This document shows, piece after piece, positions 1-10,014 of a DNA stretch of 64,000 nt. Under the pieces are notes generated by a model. That model was given only the letters and a program-made list of their open reading frames with translations. It did no database searches and was not told where the DNA came from. Source of the stretch: Antilocapra americana (lineage: Eukaryota > Chordata > Mammalia > Artiodactyla > Antilocapridae). How positions within the stretch are numbered: the first letter of the stretch is position 1; every line of letters starts with the position of its first letter. Both the position numbers and the translations under genes were made by a program. The stretch lies in contig ML664174.1 of assembly GCA_007570785.1 (NCBI GenBank), forward strand, positions 1,515,023-1,579,022. The letters run 5' to 3'.

Positions 1-265
1 GCCAGCGTCCCGGCAGCCCCGGGAGGTCCTCGAGCCTCCCTCCCCCGGCAAGCCGACCCACACGCGCGGCCCCCGCTCACCACAGACGCGCTCGGGAGGA
101 AGTCTCGCGGGCTTTGCGGAAATCTGCGAGGGTCGCCGGGCGACCTCTGCCCTCCGGCCGCAGTACGCAGGCGCGCGACGAGACCTTGACTCTTCACCCC
201 GCTTCCTGCCCAGGGACGGGCTTTTGGAATTTAGGCGGCGCCGGGAGTCTTGGTGTTTCCAAGAG
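1..265 (-). promoter_or_regulatory. CpG island edge, probable promoter of a leftward gene
   Basis: The first 265 bases are GC-rich and dense in CpG (many CGCG, GCGC and CCGG words), unlike the following DNA. TCTCGCGGG near 105 and a GCGCG-rich stretch near 170-180 resemble elements common in TATA-less housekeeping promoters. No TATA box is seen. On the minus strand a donor-like site lies at 80/81, so a gene reading leftward is the simplest model. The island continues beyond the window edge. The gene cannot be named. Confidence 0.6.
81..165 (-). other. Candidate first-exon 3' part with splice donor (minus strand)
   Basis: Read on the minus strand, the sequence ends CTGTG at position 81 and is followed by GTGAGC (80 down to 75), a good donor. 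The upstream boundary is arbitrary because no transcription start is visible. No start codon or reading frame is claimed; the exon may be wholly 5' UTR. It rests only on the CpG island and one donor-like hexamer. Confidence 0.3.
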
Positions 266-490
266 AAGCTGGGACGGTGCGGAGATTTGAAAACTAGTCA
301 CATGTCTGGGAGAAGTGTATTAACAAAATAACCGGGATCGGTGCCCTGTGGCTGCCCCTATTGGCCGGAAGCAAAGAACAAACCGTTCATCCTTGACCAC
401 TGGGTTCATTTCCAGGAGGCCCTAGAAGGAATTTTGTTTTATGGATTTCTCCCTGAGCCTCGGATTGGAAGATCACAGCCAGTTAGGGGC

Positions 491-769
491 CCAACAGGTC
501 TGCTGCTGCTGCTGCTAAGTCGCTTCAGGCGTGTGCGACCCCACAGACAGCAGCCCACCAGGCTCCCCCGTCCCTGGGATTCTCCAGGCAAGGACACTGG
601 AGTGGGTTGCCATTTCCTTCTCCAGTGCATGAAAGTGAAAGTGAAGCCTCTCCGTCGTGTCCGACTCTGTGCGACCCCATGAACTGCAGCCTACCAGGCT
701 CCTCTGTCCATGGGATTTTCCAGGCAAGAGTACTGAAGTGGGGTGCCATTGCCTTCTCCGCCAACAAGG
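491..769 (-). mobile_element. Bov-A2 SINE (dimer), minus orientation
   Basis: The plus strand begins with a (CTG)n tract, the reverse of the Bov-A2 (CAG)n tail, then reads two Bov-A monomers joined by the GAAAGTGAAAGTGAAG linker, ending at about 759. CCAACAGG (491-498) and CCAACAAGG (761-769) flank it as a probable slightly diverged TSD. Bov-A2 is a ruminant-specific dimer of the Bov-A unit, which derives from the BovB LINE. Confidence 0.93.
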
Positions 770-1360
770 CTACCCTTCGTTTTCTAGACTGAGGAAACTG
801 AAACTCAGAGAACTGCTGTGATTGGATCAGCCACCTTTCAGCCGGTTAGGGACAATGCTGGAGTTTATATATAGTCTTTCCAGACTGCTGGCCCAGGACT
901 CCTTCCTTTACAACAGGGCTGTCTTTTCTTCCCCCAAAGAACCCCAATATGCTGAAAGATGGATTACCCAGCGTGAGCTGGTTTCTCAATTTCATAGTTG
1001 TTAATTACCCTGTTTTGTGTTGAACTAGGTTGAACAAGGCTTGTTCCTGGGACACCTGAGATCTCCAAGGACTTAAAACCCTAAGGGAGTCCATTCTGAG
1101 TTAGACAGGTGAAGTGATTGCTATTTATATTTTATTCACGTTAGAGCTAATAGCTCAGTATAAATCACAGAATTTAGAAGCTGAAAGATGACTAGGATGG
1201 TGAGCAAGGGTATAAGAATCATTAAACTGGCTAGAGCGCTTGGTAGTTGCACCTCTGAGCTTTTTACTTCTTTGGAAGAGCTTCTGGAAAGGGCTGGAAG
1301 GATCACTACTCCAGAGAAGGTGTCTCCCTTCAGCCACAGCAGAAAAGCTACTAATGGCCT
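770..1360. other. Non-repeat DNA, nothing recognised
   Basis: Mixed-composition sequence without a recognisable coding frame, RNA or interspersed repeat. Short frames on both strands have no domain-like features. Confidence 0.5.
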
Positions 1361-1666
1361 GCCCTATCCTGGCAGCTGCTGCTTCTGCTGCTAAGTCGCT
1401 TCAGTCGTGTCCGACTCTGTGCGACCCGGTAGACGGTAGCCCACCAGGCTCCCCCATCCCTGGGATTCTCCAGGCAAGAACACTGGAGTGGGTTGCCATT
1501 TCCTTCTCCAATGCATGAAAGTGAAAAGTGAAAGTGAAGCTGCTCAGTCGTGTCTGACTCTTAGCGACCTCATGGACTGTAGCTCACCAGGCTCTTCTGT
1601 CCATGGGTTTTCCAGGCAAGAGTACTGGGGTGGGGTGCCGTTGCCTTCTCCGCCCTATCCTGGCAG
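1361..1666 (-). mobile_element. Bov-A2 SINE with perfect 15-bp TSD
   Basis: A complete two-monomer Bov-A2 in minus orientation (1376-1651) is bounded by identical GCCCTATCCTGGCAG at 1361-1375 and 1652-1666. The perfect duplication and low divergence between its arms point to a fairly recent ruminant insertion made by LINE-mediated retrotransposition. Confidence 0.96.
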
Positions 1667-1918
1667 AACCTCCGTAAATTGAGCTGGGGTGATGGAGCAG
1701 ATAGGAGTAGCTCCCAGGCAAAACACTTCAGATTCCACTGTTCTTACCTGAAATTTAAACAGTTTACCTCAAGTGTAAATGTTTCTCAGATTGTTATATG
1801 CCCTTGGTCAATTTTCAGAGCACAAACTGGTTGTTTATGTTAACTTTGTCCCACTTTATAGTTTGGTTTTGTGGGGAGTGGATTTGCCAATCTCATATTT
1901 CTCCATAACCAGAAGAAT

Positions 1919-2075
1919 ATTATTTATTTTTATTTGGCTGTGAAGGATCTTCATTGTCATGTGTGGGATCTTTAGTTGTGGCACGTGGGACCTAGTTTCC
2001 CAAGCAGGGATCGCACTTGTGGCCCCTGCATTGGGAACTTGGAGTCTTAACCACTGGACCACCAGATAAGTCCCT
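1919..2075 (-). mobile_element. CHR-type tRNA-Glu SINE, minus orientation
   Basis: The plus strand shows the reverse of the CHR head: GGGATCTTTAGTTGTGG near 1965, then CTTAACCACTGGACCACC near 2046, the antisense of a tRNA-Glu-derived box A region. The left end has a T/A-rich tail remnant. CHR SINEs are cetartiodactyl tRNA-Glu retroposons. Confidence 0.85.
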
Positions 2076-2164
2076 GGAAGTCTATTTAGTTTTGTTTTTT
2101 AGTTCCAAATAATTTTAAAGAAGGGCTTGAGGTTTTTGTGTGCATCAAGAGAGGCATGTGAGGG

Positions 2165-2640
2165 GAGCAAATATCAAATCTAAAAACCTCAGAAACATAA
2201 TGTTGAACAGAAAAAGCAGGGAAAGGAAGGGAAAAAACAACAGTATGATTACGTTTAAAGTTTTAAAACATGCAAAACACTACTGTGTGTTGTTTATGGG
2301 TACAATTTCTGTTGCAAAAGCATAGAAATATGCAAGGGACTGGTAAATTCCCAATCCACATTGAGAATGATTATTTCTGGAGGGAGAGAAATACCATCCA
2401 GAAAAGGAGAAAATATAATTGTATTTCTTATATTTTCTTTTTGACTGCACTGTGGGGCTTGTTCAGTCTTAGTTCCCAACCCAGGCCCTCTGCAGTGAGA
2501 ATGTGGAGACCTAACCACTGGACTGCCAGGGAATTCCCTGGATGTTTCTTTCTTTCTTTTTTTTTGGATGTTTCTTATAGTATCCTGTAAACTTGCTGTA
2601 TTCATAATATATTTCATTATAACAAAAAGTTAAATACCAG
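2165..2640 (+). mobile_element. Old L1 (L1M-type) 3' end, split by a CHR SINE
   Basis: Stretches such as CATGCAAAACACTACTGTG near 2270, the 'finished' end ATATTTCATTATAAC near 2610 and the intervening order match the 3' untranslated region of old mammalian L1M elements. A minus-strand CHR SINE at about 2440-2540 interrupts it. Subfamily assignment is by memory of the consensus and is tentative. Confidence 0.5.
2440..2540 (-). mobile_element. CHR-type SINE fragment, minus orientation
   Basis: Antisense tRNA-Glu SINE head: AGTTCCCAACCCAGG near 2472 and CTAACCACTGGACTGCC near 2511, ending in AGGGAATTCCC. It sits inside an older L1-like sequence. Confidence 0.82.
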
Positions 2641-3122
2641 ATATATTATTTTAAGGACATGGGAGTTATATTTAAAAAAGCATGTTGGCTTTTGGGGCAC
2701 ATAAGCCTCTATATAGAACTGGGATATTAATTCCACTCAGTTGTTTTATTCAGGTAGCCCAGAGATTTTAGTTTTGTGTGGTTAATCTTTAAAAAAAAAA
2801 AAAAGTGAAGCCTTATGTTGGAGGATTAGTTGCAGGGTTTATTAACGTCAAGAGAAATTGTGAAAGACTTGAAACTTGGTGTGAAAGGTTACTAGGTACC
2901 CAGTCATTCAGAATATCTCCACCTTTCATTGTCTTTGAGCTAATTTCCAACTTTGTGAGCTGTGAAAAAAAACTGATAACAGTGTAAATGATTCTTGTCC
3001 ATAGAAATATAAATGCAAGTTGTTCCTTGAGCGCAAGTGAACTTTCTCCCCCACACCTAAAAAACCAGTGTTGTGTCTATTAAGCAAATTAATTTCAGTG
3101 TTGCTGAAATATGTATGTGTCT
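2641..3122. other. AT-rich non-repeat DNA
   Basis: AT-rich sequence with a 14-A run near 2791. No coding frame, RNA gene or clear repeat family seen. Confidence 0.45.
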
Positions 3123-3606
3123 ACTCTCTGGAGCGTGAAAAAGTTGGCTTAAAGCTCAATATTAAGAAAACTAAGATCATGGCATCTGGTCCCATTACTT
3201 CATGGCAAATAGATGGGGAAACAGTGAGAGACTTTATTTTTTGGGGCTCCAAAATCACTGCAGATGGTGATTTCAGCCATGAAATTAAAAGACGCTTACT
3301 CCTTGGAAGGAAAGTTATGACCAACCTAGACAGCGTATTAAAAGCTATACTCCAATACTTTGGCCACCTGATGCGAAGAGCTAACTCATTTGAAAAGACC
3401 CTGATGCTGGGTAAGATTGAGGGCAGAAGGAGAAGGGGACGACAGAGGATGAGATAGTTGGATGGCATCACTGACTCAATGGACATGACTTTGGGTGGGC
3501 TCCGGGAGTTGGTGATGGACAGGGAGGCCTGGCATGCTGCAGCTTATGGGGTAGCAAAGAGTCAGACACAACTGAGCGACTGAACTGAAACAAACTGAAC
3601 TCTCTG
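3123..3606 (+). mobile_element. BovB LINE 3' end with internal deletion
   Basis: The sequence follows BovB (RTE clade) from the stretch encoding KVGLKL...KTKIMASGPITS, through the 3' coding part, to the terminal ACTGAACTGAA-like repeats. After about 3345 it jumps directly to the segment encoding [10 protein letters not shown], so roughly 250 bases of the consensus are missing. ACTCTCTG at 3123-3130 and 3599-3606 is a possible 8-bp TSD. A 129-codon frame here is only a BovB remnant. Confidence 0.92.
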
Positions 3607-3659
3607 AATTATCTTTTAAATCAGTTATAATATCTTACTATTTTCTTCAATGAGTTAAC

Positions 3660-3897
3660 TAAATCTTATAGGCTTCCCTGGTGGTTCAGTTGGTAAAGAA
3701 TCTGCCTGTAATGCAGGAGACCCAGGTTCAATCCCCGGGTCAGGATGATCCCCTGGAGAAACGAATGGCAACCTACTCCAGTATCTTTGCCTGGAGAATT
3801 CCATGAACAGAGGAGCCTGGCGGGCTACAGTCCATGGGGTTGCAAAGAGTCAAATACAATTAAGTGACTTTCTTTCACTTTCACTTAAATAAATCTT
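3660..3897 (+). mobile_element. Bov-tA SINE, plus orientation
   Basis: A tRNA-Glu-derived head (GGCTTCCCTGGTGGTTCAG at 3671) is fused to one Bov-A unit ending in a CACTTTCACTT tail. TAAATCTT at 3660-3667 and 3890-3897 is a probable TSD. Confidence 0.95.
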
Positions 3898-4167
3898 GGA
3901 CATATGCTAATTTTACATTTATATGAGTCATGATTTTACTTTTTAAAAAATAGTTATCCTTTAAGATTAGGGGAGAGGACTCTCATTTCTGTCAAACTAC
4001 ACATATTACAGAACACATGAGGCAACTCCTCCTTGGCTAAGATGCTGGCCTGTTGGAATTATTTGATCTTATTATTTCCCTCCTGCTCTCTTCTTTTTGC
4101 TCCTCCATATTGGATGCTTTTTTCAAAAATCTGTTTTTGAACTTCGATTCTTTGCTCTCTTTGATAT

Positions 4168-4335
4168 TGTTAAGTTGCTAAGTCGTGTCCTACTCTTTGT
4201 GACCTCATGGACTGCAGCATGCCAGACTTCCCTATCCTTCACCATCACCCTGAGTTTTTTTGCAAACTCATGTCCATTGAGTCAGTGATGCCATCCAACC
4301 ATCTCATCCTCTATTGTCCCCTTCTCTTGCCCTCA
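4168..4335 (-). mobile_element. BovB LINE 3' terminal fragment, minus orientation
   Basis: The plus strand reads the reverse complement of the BovB 3' end: GACTGCAGCATGCCAG, then CATGTCCATTGAGTCAG and CCCCTTCTCTTGCC. The fragment is about 165 bp and heavily 5' truncated. Confidence 0.87.
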
Positions 4336-5249
4336 AACTGGAAATATAAAAACATCTTTTATTAAGCAGGTAATAAAATATTTTTCTGTTAATAAGACAA
4401 TATCTATACCCACTGTAAGATATAAAAAATTTAAGTAGTTGGAGGGTTTCAATCAGACTCATTTCCAGCTTCCTCCTCTCCGACCTCCCTCCTCTTAAGC
4501 TCCACATTTGCCTTCCTCATTGTAACACACTATACACTCTTTTTTTTAAATGTGTGATTCAATGTATGGGCAAAATACAAGAAAACATAACTGTAATCTA
4601 TGCTGATAGAAGATGGAAGAGTTCATTCTGGGAGGTAGGTATTGACTGTAAAGTACAACCAGGAAATCTTGTGTCCTTGAAATATTCACTGTTCTACATC
4701 TTTATCTTGCAGTCTTTGTTCAGATTATATTTATATTAATTCAAACTAATTAAATAATTGTAGCTAATTAAAATAGTTAATTTATTTCAAATAAATTTAA
4801 ATTAATTACCTTAAAGTTTATCATGTGATCATTAATAGAATTTTTGTTTCAGTCATAATAACCAAAGTTTATTTTTAGATAAGTCAGAGCTAACCACAGG
4901 ATGGGTGCTTGGCAGACATTTTTATCATTACTATTGCAAAGAAATGGAAGAAAACATTCTTGAAATTCTCATAAGGTAGGGTTACCAACAGAATTTTTTG
5001 GAATTATTTTTATCTTCCAAAATAGTCATTTTACATACATTTGTTATAACTATTAAAATTCAGCTTGTCCATAGTTAATATTTTCTGAGATTTCAAACAA
5101 GGAAGTCATCATAATTTGAAATTAATTAAATTTAATGAAATAAATACTATTGAGTGCTCAAGTGTTATTTAATAACTGCAGCACACTTGATTCCCTGTGA
5201 GTTGTCTGCACTTTGCTGCTCTTGCTTTTTTCTTGGTAGTGTGTATATA

Positions 5250-5675
5250 TATAATATTTATTTATTTTTAATTGATTGATGATTGGTTTACAAAATTGGT
5301 TTGATTTCTGTCATACATCTACATGAATCAACCATAGGTGTATATATGATTAATGTACACTTTTGAGTTTCTCCCTTTTGAGTCTCTCTCCCACCTCTCA
5401 CCCATTCCTAGCCCTCTAGGTTATTGCAGAGCCCCAGTCTGAGGTCCCTGAGTCATAGAGCAAATTCCCATTGGCTCTCAATTCACATATGTTAGTGTGT
5501 ATGCATCCATGCTACTTTCCATTTATCTCATCCTCTCCATCTTCTCCCCAAGTCTTGCCCATAAGTCTGTTCTCTATGTCTGCATCTCCATTGCTGCTCT
5601 GTGAACAGGTTTATTAGTACCATCCTTCTAGATTACATATATATGCACTAATAATACAATATTTGTTTCTCTCTT
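5250..5675 (-). mobile_element. L1 3' region, antisense arm of the inverted L1
   Basis: Antisense ruminant L1 3' untranslated sequence: the T/A-rich end at 5250-5275, AAGTCTGTTCTCTATGTC? type wording near 5565 (seen as TAAGTCTGTTCTCTATG) and the CATATATATGCACTAATA block near 5635. It is the 3' arm of the 4524-5934 insertion. Confidence 0.88.
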
Positions 5676-5916
5676 TATACCCCAAAGGAACTGAAACTGA
5701 AAAAGGCATGTGTACCTCAATGTTCATTGCATCACTGTTTACAATGGCCAAGACATGGAGGCAACCTAGGTGTCCATCGACCAATGAATGGATAAAGAAA
5801 CTGTACATATATACAATGGAATACTACTCAGTCATAAAAAGGGACACATTTGAGTCAATTCTAATGAGGTGAATGAACCTCGAGCCTATTATACAGAGTG
5901 AAGTAAGTCAGAAAGA
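5675..5916 (+). mobile_element. L1 segment, inverted 5' arm
   Basis: Sense L1 sequence containing the conserved wording AATGTTCATTGCATCAC, GGTGTCCATCGACCAATGA and ATACAATGGAATACTACTC. It is head-to-head with the antisense arm and stops exactly at the TSD. Confidence 0.9.
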
Positions 5917-5937
5917 AACACACTATACACTCTTGTC

Positions 5938-6240
5938 AAATTAATAAGCAAGTAAATAGATGCCCATTGTGTGCTTAACACCAGAGTCGGTGCTAAGTGG
6001 GATATTGTATGTGAGAGTTCCTGACCCAGGAAGTTTATAATGCAGTTGGGAAAACGGGGAAGTAACAGTATATGCAGTATGTGATAAGTACCAAAGGGAG
6101 GGAGATTGCTGATAAATGCTTCATTCATTCATTCATGCATTGAGCAAATACTTCGTTATTGTCCATTACATGTGGATATTGTGGTACACATGGTGAAAAA
6201 GATCAGCACAAACTTCCTCCTCACGAAGCTTAGTCTAGAA
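5938..6240 (-). mobile_element. LINE L2 3' end(s), antisense
   Basis: CATTCATTCATTCATGCATTG at about 6123-6143, followed by AGCAAATACTTCG, is the reverse of the L2 3' terminus (ACTCAATAAATATTTGTTGAATGAATG type). The preceding 5940-6110 stretch also looks like diverged antisense L2. These are old mammalian fossils. Confidence 0.6.
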
Positions 6241-6307
6241 GGGACTAGGACAAGTAATTAGGCAGACACAATACTGTGTTATTTGATAGGGGAAATACAG
6301 GATGTTA

Positions 6308-6510
6308 TGGGGCTCCCAAGTGGCTCAGTGGCAAAGAATCTGCCTGCTGTGACAGGAGACGTGGGTTCGATCCTTGGGTCAGGAAGATCCCCTGGAGGAG
6401 GAAATGGCAACCCACTCCAGTATTCTTACCTGGAGGATTCAGTGGACAGAGGAGCCTGTCAGGTTGCAGTCTATTGGTCACAGAGAGTCAGACGTGACTG
6501 AGCACGCACA
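6308..6510 (+). mobile_element. Bov-tA SINE, plus orientation
   Basis: tRNA-Glu head (AAGTGGCTCAGTGGCAAAG) plus one Bov-A unit ending near GACTGAGCACGCACAC. Diverged but complete. Confidence 0.93.
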
Positions 6511-7092
6511 CTTGCATGCTTCTCTCTGGGACTTCTTGTTCATCTCTGGATCAGTCACAGGGACCCTTGTCTTAATCTTCTCCTCTGTGAAGTCACTGCC
6601 TTTATATTTACCGCCAGAGAGATTGAGAACCTTAATTAACATTTAGGATAGAATTTGTAATCCTCACAACATGAGACCCGTAACTGAAAGACCATATCAT
6701 TACCATGGCCCACTTCATTTTATCTGGACATTTTCTTCACTGGATTGGTTTCACATTTCACTGTGAATTAGTATGCAGTGCTTTTGTTAAACTGAGTATT
6801 GAATTTCACTCCCCAAAGAGTTTTCTCCTTCAGTAATGGAAAAATGAAGCATACATTATTGCAGTAATAACAGCCTCACTGTGATTTTGTCATTTCACAA
6901 GAATCTTAAAACCAGAGTTTGGCTGAATTATTGCTTAGAGGAGAGACCTTCAGAGAGAAGGCATGTGCCAAAGGAACATCTTTAAATGCTATTGTTTTGT
7001 GTTTTTACCTTTTTCTCTTCTTTTCCGCATTTGATTTGTGGGAAGCCAGGAGAAAAATAAGCCTGGCATCCTTTAGTCTCAAGTACTTCTCT
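6511..7092. other. Non-repeat DNA, nothing recognised
   Basis: No repeat, RNA or coding signal identified. Confidence 0.45.
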
Positions 7093-7386
7093 TTTTAAAA
7101 TTTATTTTATTGAAGTATAGTTGATTTACAATGTTGTATTAATCTCTATTGTACAGCAAAATGATTCATATATATATATATATATATTCTTTTTCATTAT
7201 GGTTTATCACAAGATATTTAATATAGATCCCTGTGCCATATAGTAGGGCCTTGTTTTTTAATCCTTTCTATGTATAATGGTTTATATTTGCTAATCCCTA
7301 ACTCCCAGTCTATTCCTCCCGCACTTCCCCACTTAGCAACCACAAGTCTGTTCTTTTTATCTGTAAGTCTTTTTCTGTTTTGTAGA
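7093..7386 (-). mobile_element. L1 3' region, antisense, with (TA)n expansion
   Basis: Antisense artiodactyl L1 3' UTR: TTATTGAAGTATAGTTGATT near 7107 at the end, CACAAGTCTGTTC near 7341. An expanded (AT)n tract at about 7169-7188 lies inside it. Confidence 0.85.
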
Positions 7387-7397
7387 TAAATTAATTT

Positions 7398-7536
7398 GTC
7401 AAACACTTATTTTTCGGCTGCATGGTGCAGCATGCAGGATCTTTGTTTCCCAACCAGGGATGGAATCTGTGCCCCACTGCAGTGAAAGCTCAGAGTCTTA
7501 ACCACTGGACTGCCAGGGAAGTCCCTCAAGCACTTC
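7398..7536 (-). mobile_element. CHR-type SINE, minus orientation, with TSD
   Basis: Antisense CHR head (CTTAACCACTGGACTGCCAG near 7498). TCAAACACTT at about 7399-7408 and TCAAGCACTT at about 7526-7535 form a TSD with one mismatch. It inserted at the 5'-side edge of the antisense L1. Confidence 0.88.
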
Positions 7537-7798
7537 TTTTAAATAGTTCTTGTTTCTCCCCGAGCTGCTCCACCAATCCTGTGAGTCTGTACTCGCGAAT
7601 CCTGATATTCTGGAGAGGACTGTCCAGCGACTCCTCCTTGCAGCTGGGAAAATCGCAAGAGCTAGTGAACTCAGAGCTGCTGATTCACACCTCAGCGTGT
7701 GTTCTCATCAGAACCAGACTCACTGGTGAGGCAATCAACACCTGCTTCAGTGTTTATCATGGCAGGAAACAATAAAAAGATGTAGAGATATAAAGATT

Positions 7799-8022
7799 AT
7801 GTGTTGCATGCTAAGTTGCTTCAGTCATATCCAACTCTTTGTAACCCCATGGACTGAAGCCCACCAGGCTCCTCTGTCCATGGGGTTCTCCAGGCAAGAA
7901 TACTGGAGTGGGTTGCCATGCCCTCATCCAGGGGATCTCCCCAACCCAGGAGTCAAACCCATGCCTCTTATGTCTCCTGAATTGGCAGGTGGGTTCTTTA
8001 CCACTAGTGCCATGTGGGATGC
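7799..8022 (-). mobile_element. Bov-tA SINE, minus orientation
   Basis: Antisense Bov-A unit starting GCTAAGTTGCTTCAGTC (7810), followed by the antisense tRNA-like head ending GGTTCTTTACCACTAGTGCC. Confidence 0.94.
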
Positions 8023-8340
8023 CAATAAAAATTATATAGAAGTACAAATAGGTAAAGACTAAATTTAAAGTACCATTTAGGTGTCTTTATGCTCTGAATG
8101 GTGCTGTCATTATTCACAAGGATAAAAGTAGCTGGAACTGGGAGATGCTCGCTGGTGTGCCCCTGAGCAGCACATGCATCACACGGGCAGCAAACTCAGG
8201 TTTGTAATCAGTTATCCCTTCACAACTACAGTCACTTTCCATTTTTTTTCTGATATTGCTAATAAAAACATTGTTATAAATGTACCTCCTTTAGATGACT
8301 TCATCAACCTGAACACAAAATCATTAAACTAGCATTACAG
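8023..8340. other. Non-repeat DNA
   Basis: No repeat, RNA or coding signal identified. Confidence 0.4.
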
Positions 8341-8545
8341 TGAGCTTCCCTGGCGGCTCAGCCAGTAAAGAATCCACCTGCAATGCGGGAGACCTGGGTT
8401 TAATCCCTGGATTGGGAAGATCCCCTGGAGAAGGGAAAGGCTATACCCACTCCAGTATTCTTGCCTGGAGAATTCCATGGACCATACAGTCCTTGGGGGT
8501 GCAAAGAGTTGGACACAACTGAGCAACTTTCACTTTCACTCACAG
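8341..8545 (+). mobile_element. Bov-tA SINE, plus orientation
   Basis: Head GCTTCCCTGGCGGCTCAG at 8344, Bov-A unit through GACACAACTGAGCAAC, then a CTTTCACTTTCACT tail. Confidence 0.95.
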
Positions 8546-9011
8546 TAGTATCTTCTGACAGCCCAAAGCCTCTGAGTACACAGACGGGATGTGGGGGAGG
8601 TGGAGAATGTACCTAGGGAAGAGCAAGGGGAAGAGGTATGTGTAATAAAATCAAGAATAAAAATAAACTGAAAAGGGTGTCGAGTATAAGTAGTCTAAAA
8701 CACAATGTGCAGCCAAATCCTTGGCAACGGGATGAAATTACTCTCAGAACATTCAATTAAGCCACTATTTTCAGAAACTAGCTGGAAAAAGATGGCTAAG
8801 CAGCAAACTGCTGAACATCACCCTTAGAAACAGCTAAATAACAGCTATGTAGTCAAAGTAGATAGATGAACATATGAATAAAGATGTAAGCATTTTTGTG
8901 TGTTGGAACTTATATTGCTCTGAGTAAATCATTAAGAATTTGATAGTTTAAGTCAGAAGAAACTCTCATTAAGCAGCTCTTTAGTGACAGGTGTTTCAGT
9001 CGGTGATTGCT
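8546..9011. other. Non-repeat DNA
   Basis: A-rich, mixed sequence without a recognisable repeat or coding frame. Confidence 0.4.
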
Positions 9012-9213
9012 GTTGTTTTTGAGTCGGTCAGTCATGTCTGACTCTTTACGACCCCATGGACTGCAGCATGCCAGGCTTCCCTGTCCTTCACCATCTCCCA
9101 GAGCTTGCTCACATTTGTGTCCATTGTGTTGGTGATGCCATCCAACCACCTCGTCCTCGTGCTCTGTCGTCCCCTTCTCTTGCCTTCAGTCTTTCTCAGC
9201 ATCAGCTCAGTAG
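9012..9213 (-). mobile_element. BovB 3' terminal fragment, minus orientation
   Basis: Antisense of the BovB 3' end, beginning GTCGGTCAGTCATGTCTGAC and reaching TTTCTCAGCATCAGCTC. It is a separate, heavily truncated copy lying about 100 bp left of the large BovB insertion, since the TSD of the latter excludes it. Confidence 0.88.
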
Positions 9214-10014
9214 GTGATAGAAGCACCCAACTCTGTTCTCCATGCTCTGTGGAGCATGCAGTGCTACAGAGATCCCTGTGCACACACAGTCCCCATATAC
9301 CATGTATGTACATATGTACTTAATCTGAAAAATAGTCAATAAGGAGTTCATGTCTGAGCCACAGTCAGCTTCCAGTCTTGTTTTTGCTGACTTTATAGAG
9401 CTTCTCCATCTTTGGCTGCAAAGAATATAATCAATCTGATTTTGAGATTGACCATCTGGCGGTGTCCATATGTAGAGTCTTCTCTTGTGTTGTTCGAAGA
9501 AGGTGTTTGCTATGACCAGTTCATTCTCTTGGCAAAACTCTATTAGCCTTTGCCCTGCTTCATTCTGTACTGCAAGGCCAAATTTGCCTGTTACTCCATG
9601 TATTTCTTGACTTCCTCCTTTTGCATTCCAGTCCCCTATAATGAAAAGGGCATCTCTTTTGAGTGTTAGTTCTAGAAGGTCTTGTAGGTCTTTATAGAGC
9701 CGTTCAGCTTCTTCAGCATTACTGTTCAGGGCATAGACTTGGATTACTGTGATATTGAGTGGTTTGTCTTGGAAACGAACAGAAATCATCCTGTCATTTT
9801 GGGGATTGCATCCAAGTACTGCATTTCAGACTCTTCTGTTGACCATGAAGGCCACTCCATTTCTTCTCAGGGATTCCTGCCCACAGTAGTAGATATAATG
9901 GTCATCTGAGTTAAATTCACCCATTCCAGCCCACTTGAGTTTGCTGATTCCTAAAACGTCAACATTCACTCTTGCCACCTCCTGTTTGACCACTTCCAAT
10001 TTGTCATGATTCAT
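9202..10014 (-). pseudogene. BovB AP endonuclease domain remnant
   Basis: Two minus-strand frames carry the BovB endonuclease. The upstream frame (9826-10014) holds the N-terminal part with LEVVKQEVARVNVDVLGISK. The downstream frame (9202-9789) contains the GDWNAK and NQIDYILCSQRW motifs typical of APE-like endonucleases. The two are separated by a stop (codon following KRRV-like NRRV). At the C-terminal catalytic SDH motif a one-base loss near 9346 changes the reading to SDM and shifts the frame, so the active site is destroyed. The remaining residues after that come from non-BovB flank (9202-9319). The protein would nick target DNA in an active RTE element. Confidence 0.9.

Larger units (their letters stand above)
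4524..5934 (-). mobile_element. L1 insertion with 5' inversion and apparent 3' transduction
   Basis: Identical 18-bp repeats AACACACTATACACTCTT at 4524-4541 and 5917-5934 bound the unit. Next to the left copy is a T-run (4540-4547), the tail of a minus-strand element. From about 5250 to 5675 the plus strand is antisense ruminant L1 3' region. From about 5675 to 5916 it is sense L1, and its last bases (GTAAGTCAGAAAG) join in the L1 consensus directly to the start of the antisense piece, so the 5' part is flipped, the signature of twin priming. The 4548-5249 segment lies between the L1 3' end and the outer tail, resembles no repeat I know, and fits 3'-transduced flank. No canonical AATAAA is seen just before the outer tail. 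Confidence 0.82.

Noticed and set aside
3671..3740. tRNA gene
   Set aside because: The tRNA-like heads of Bov-tA and CHR SINEs keep box A/B traces but do not form complete tRNAs and are followed by SINE bodies.
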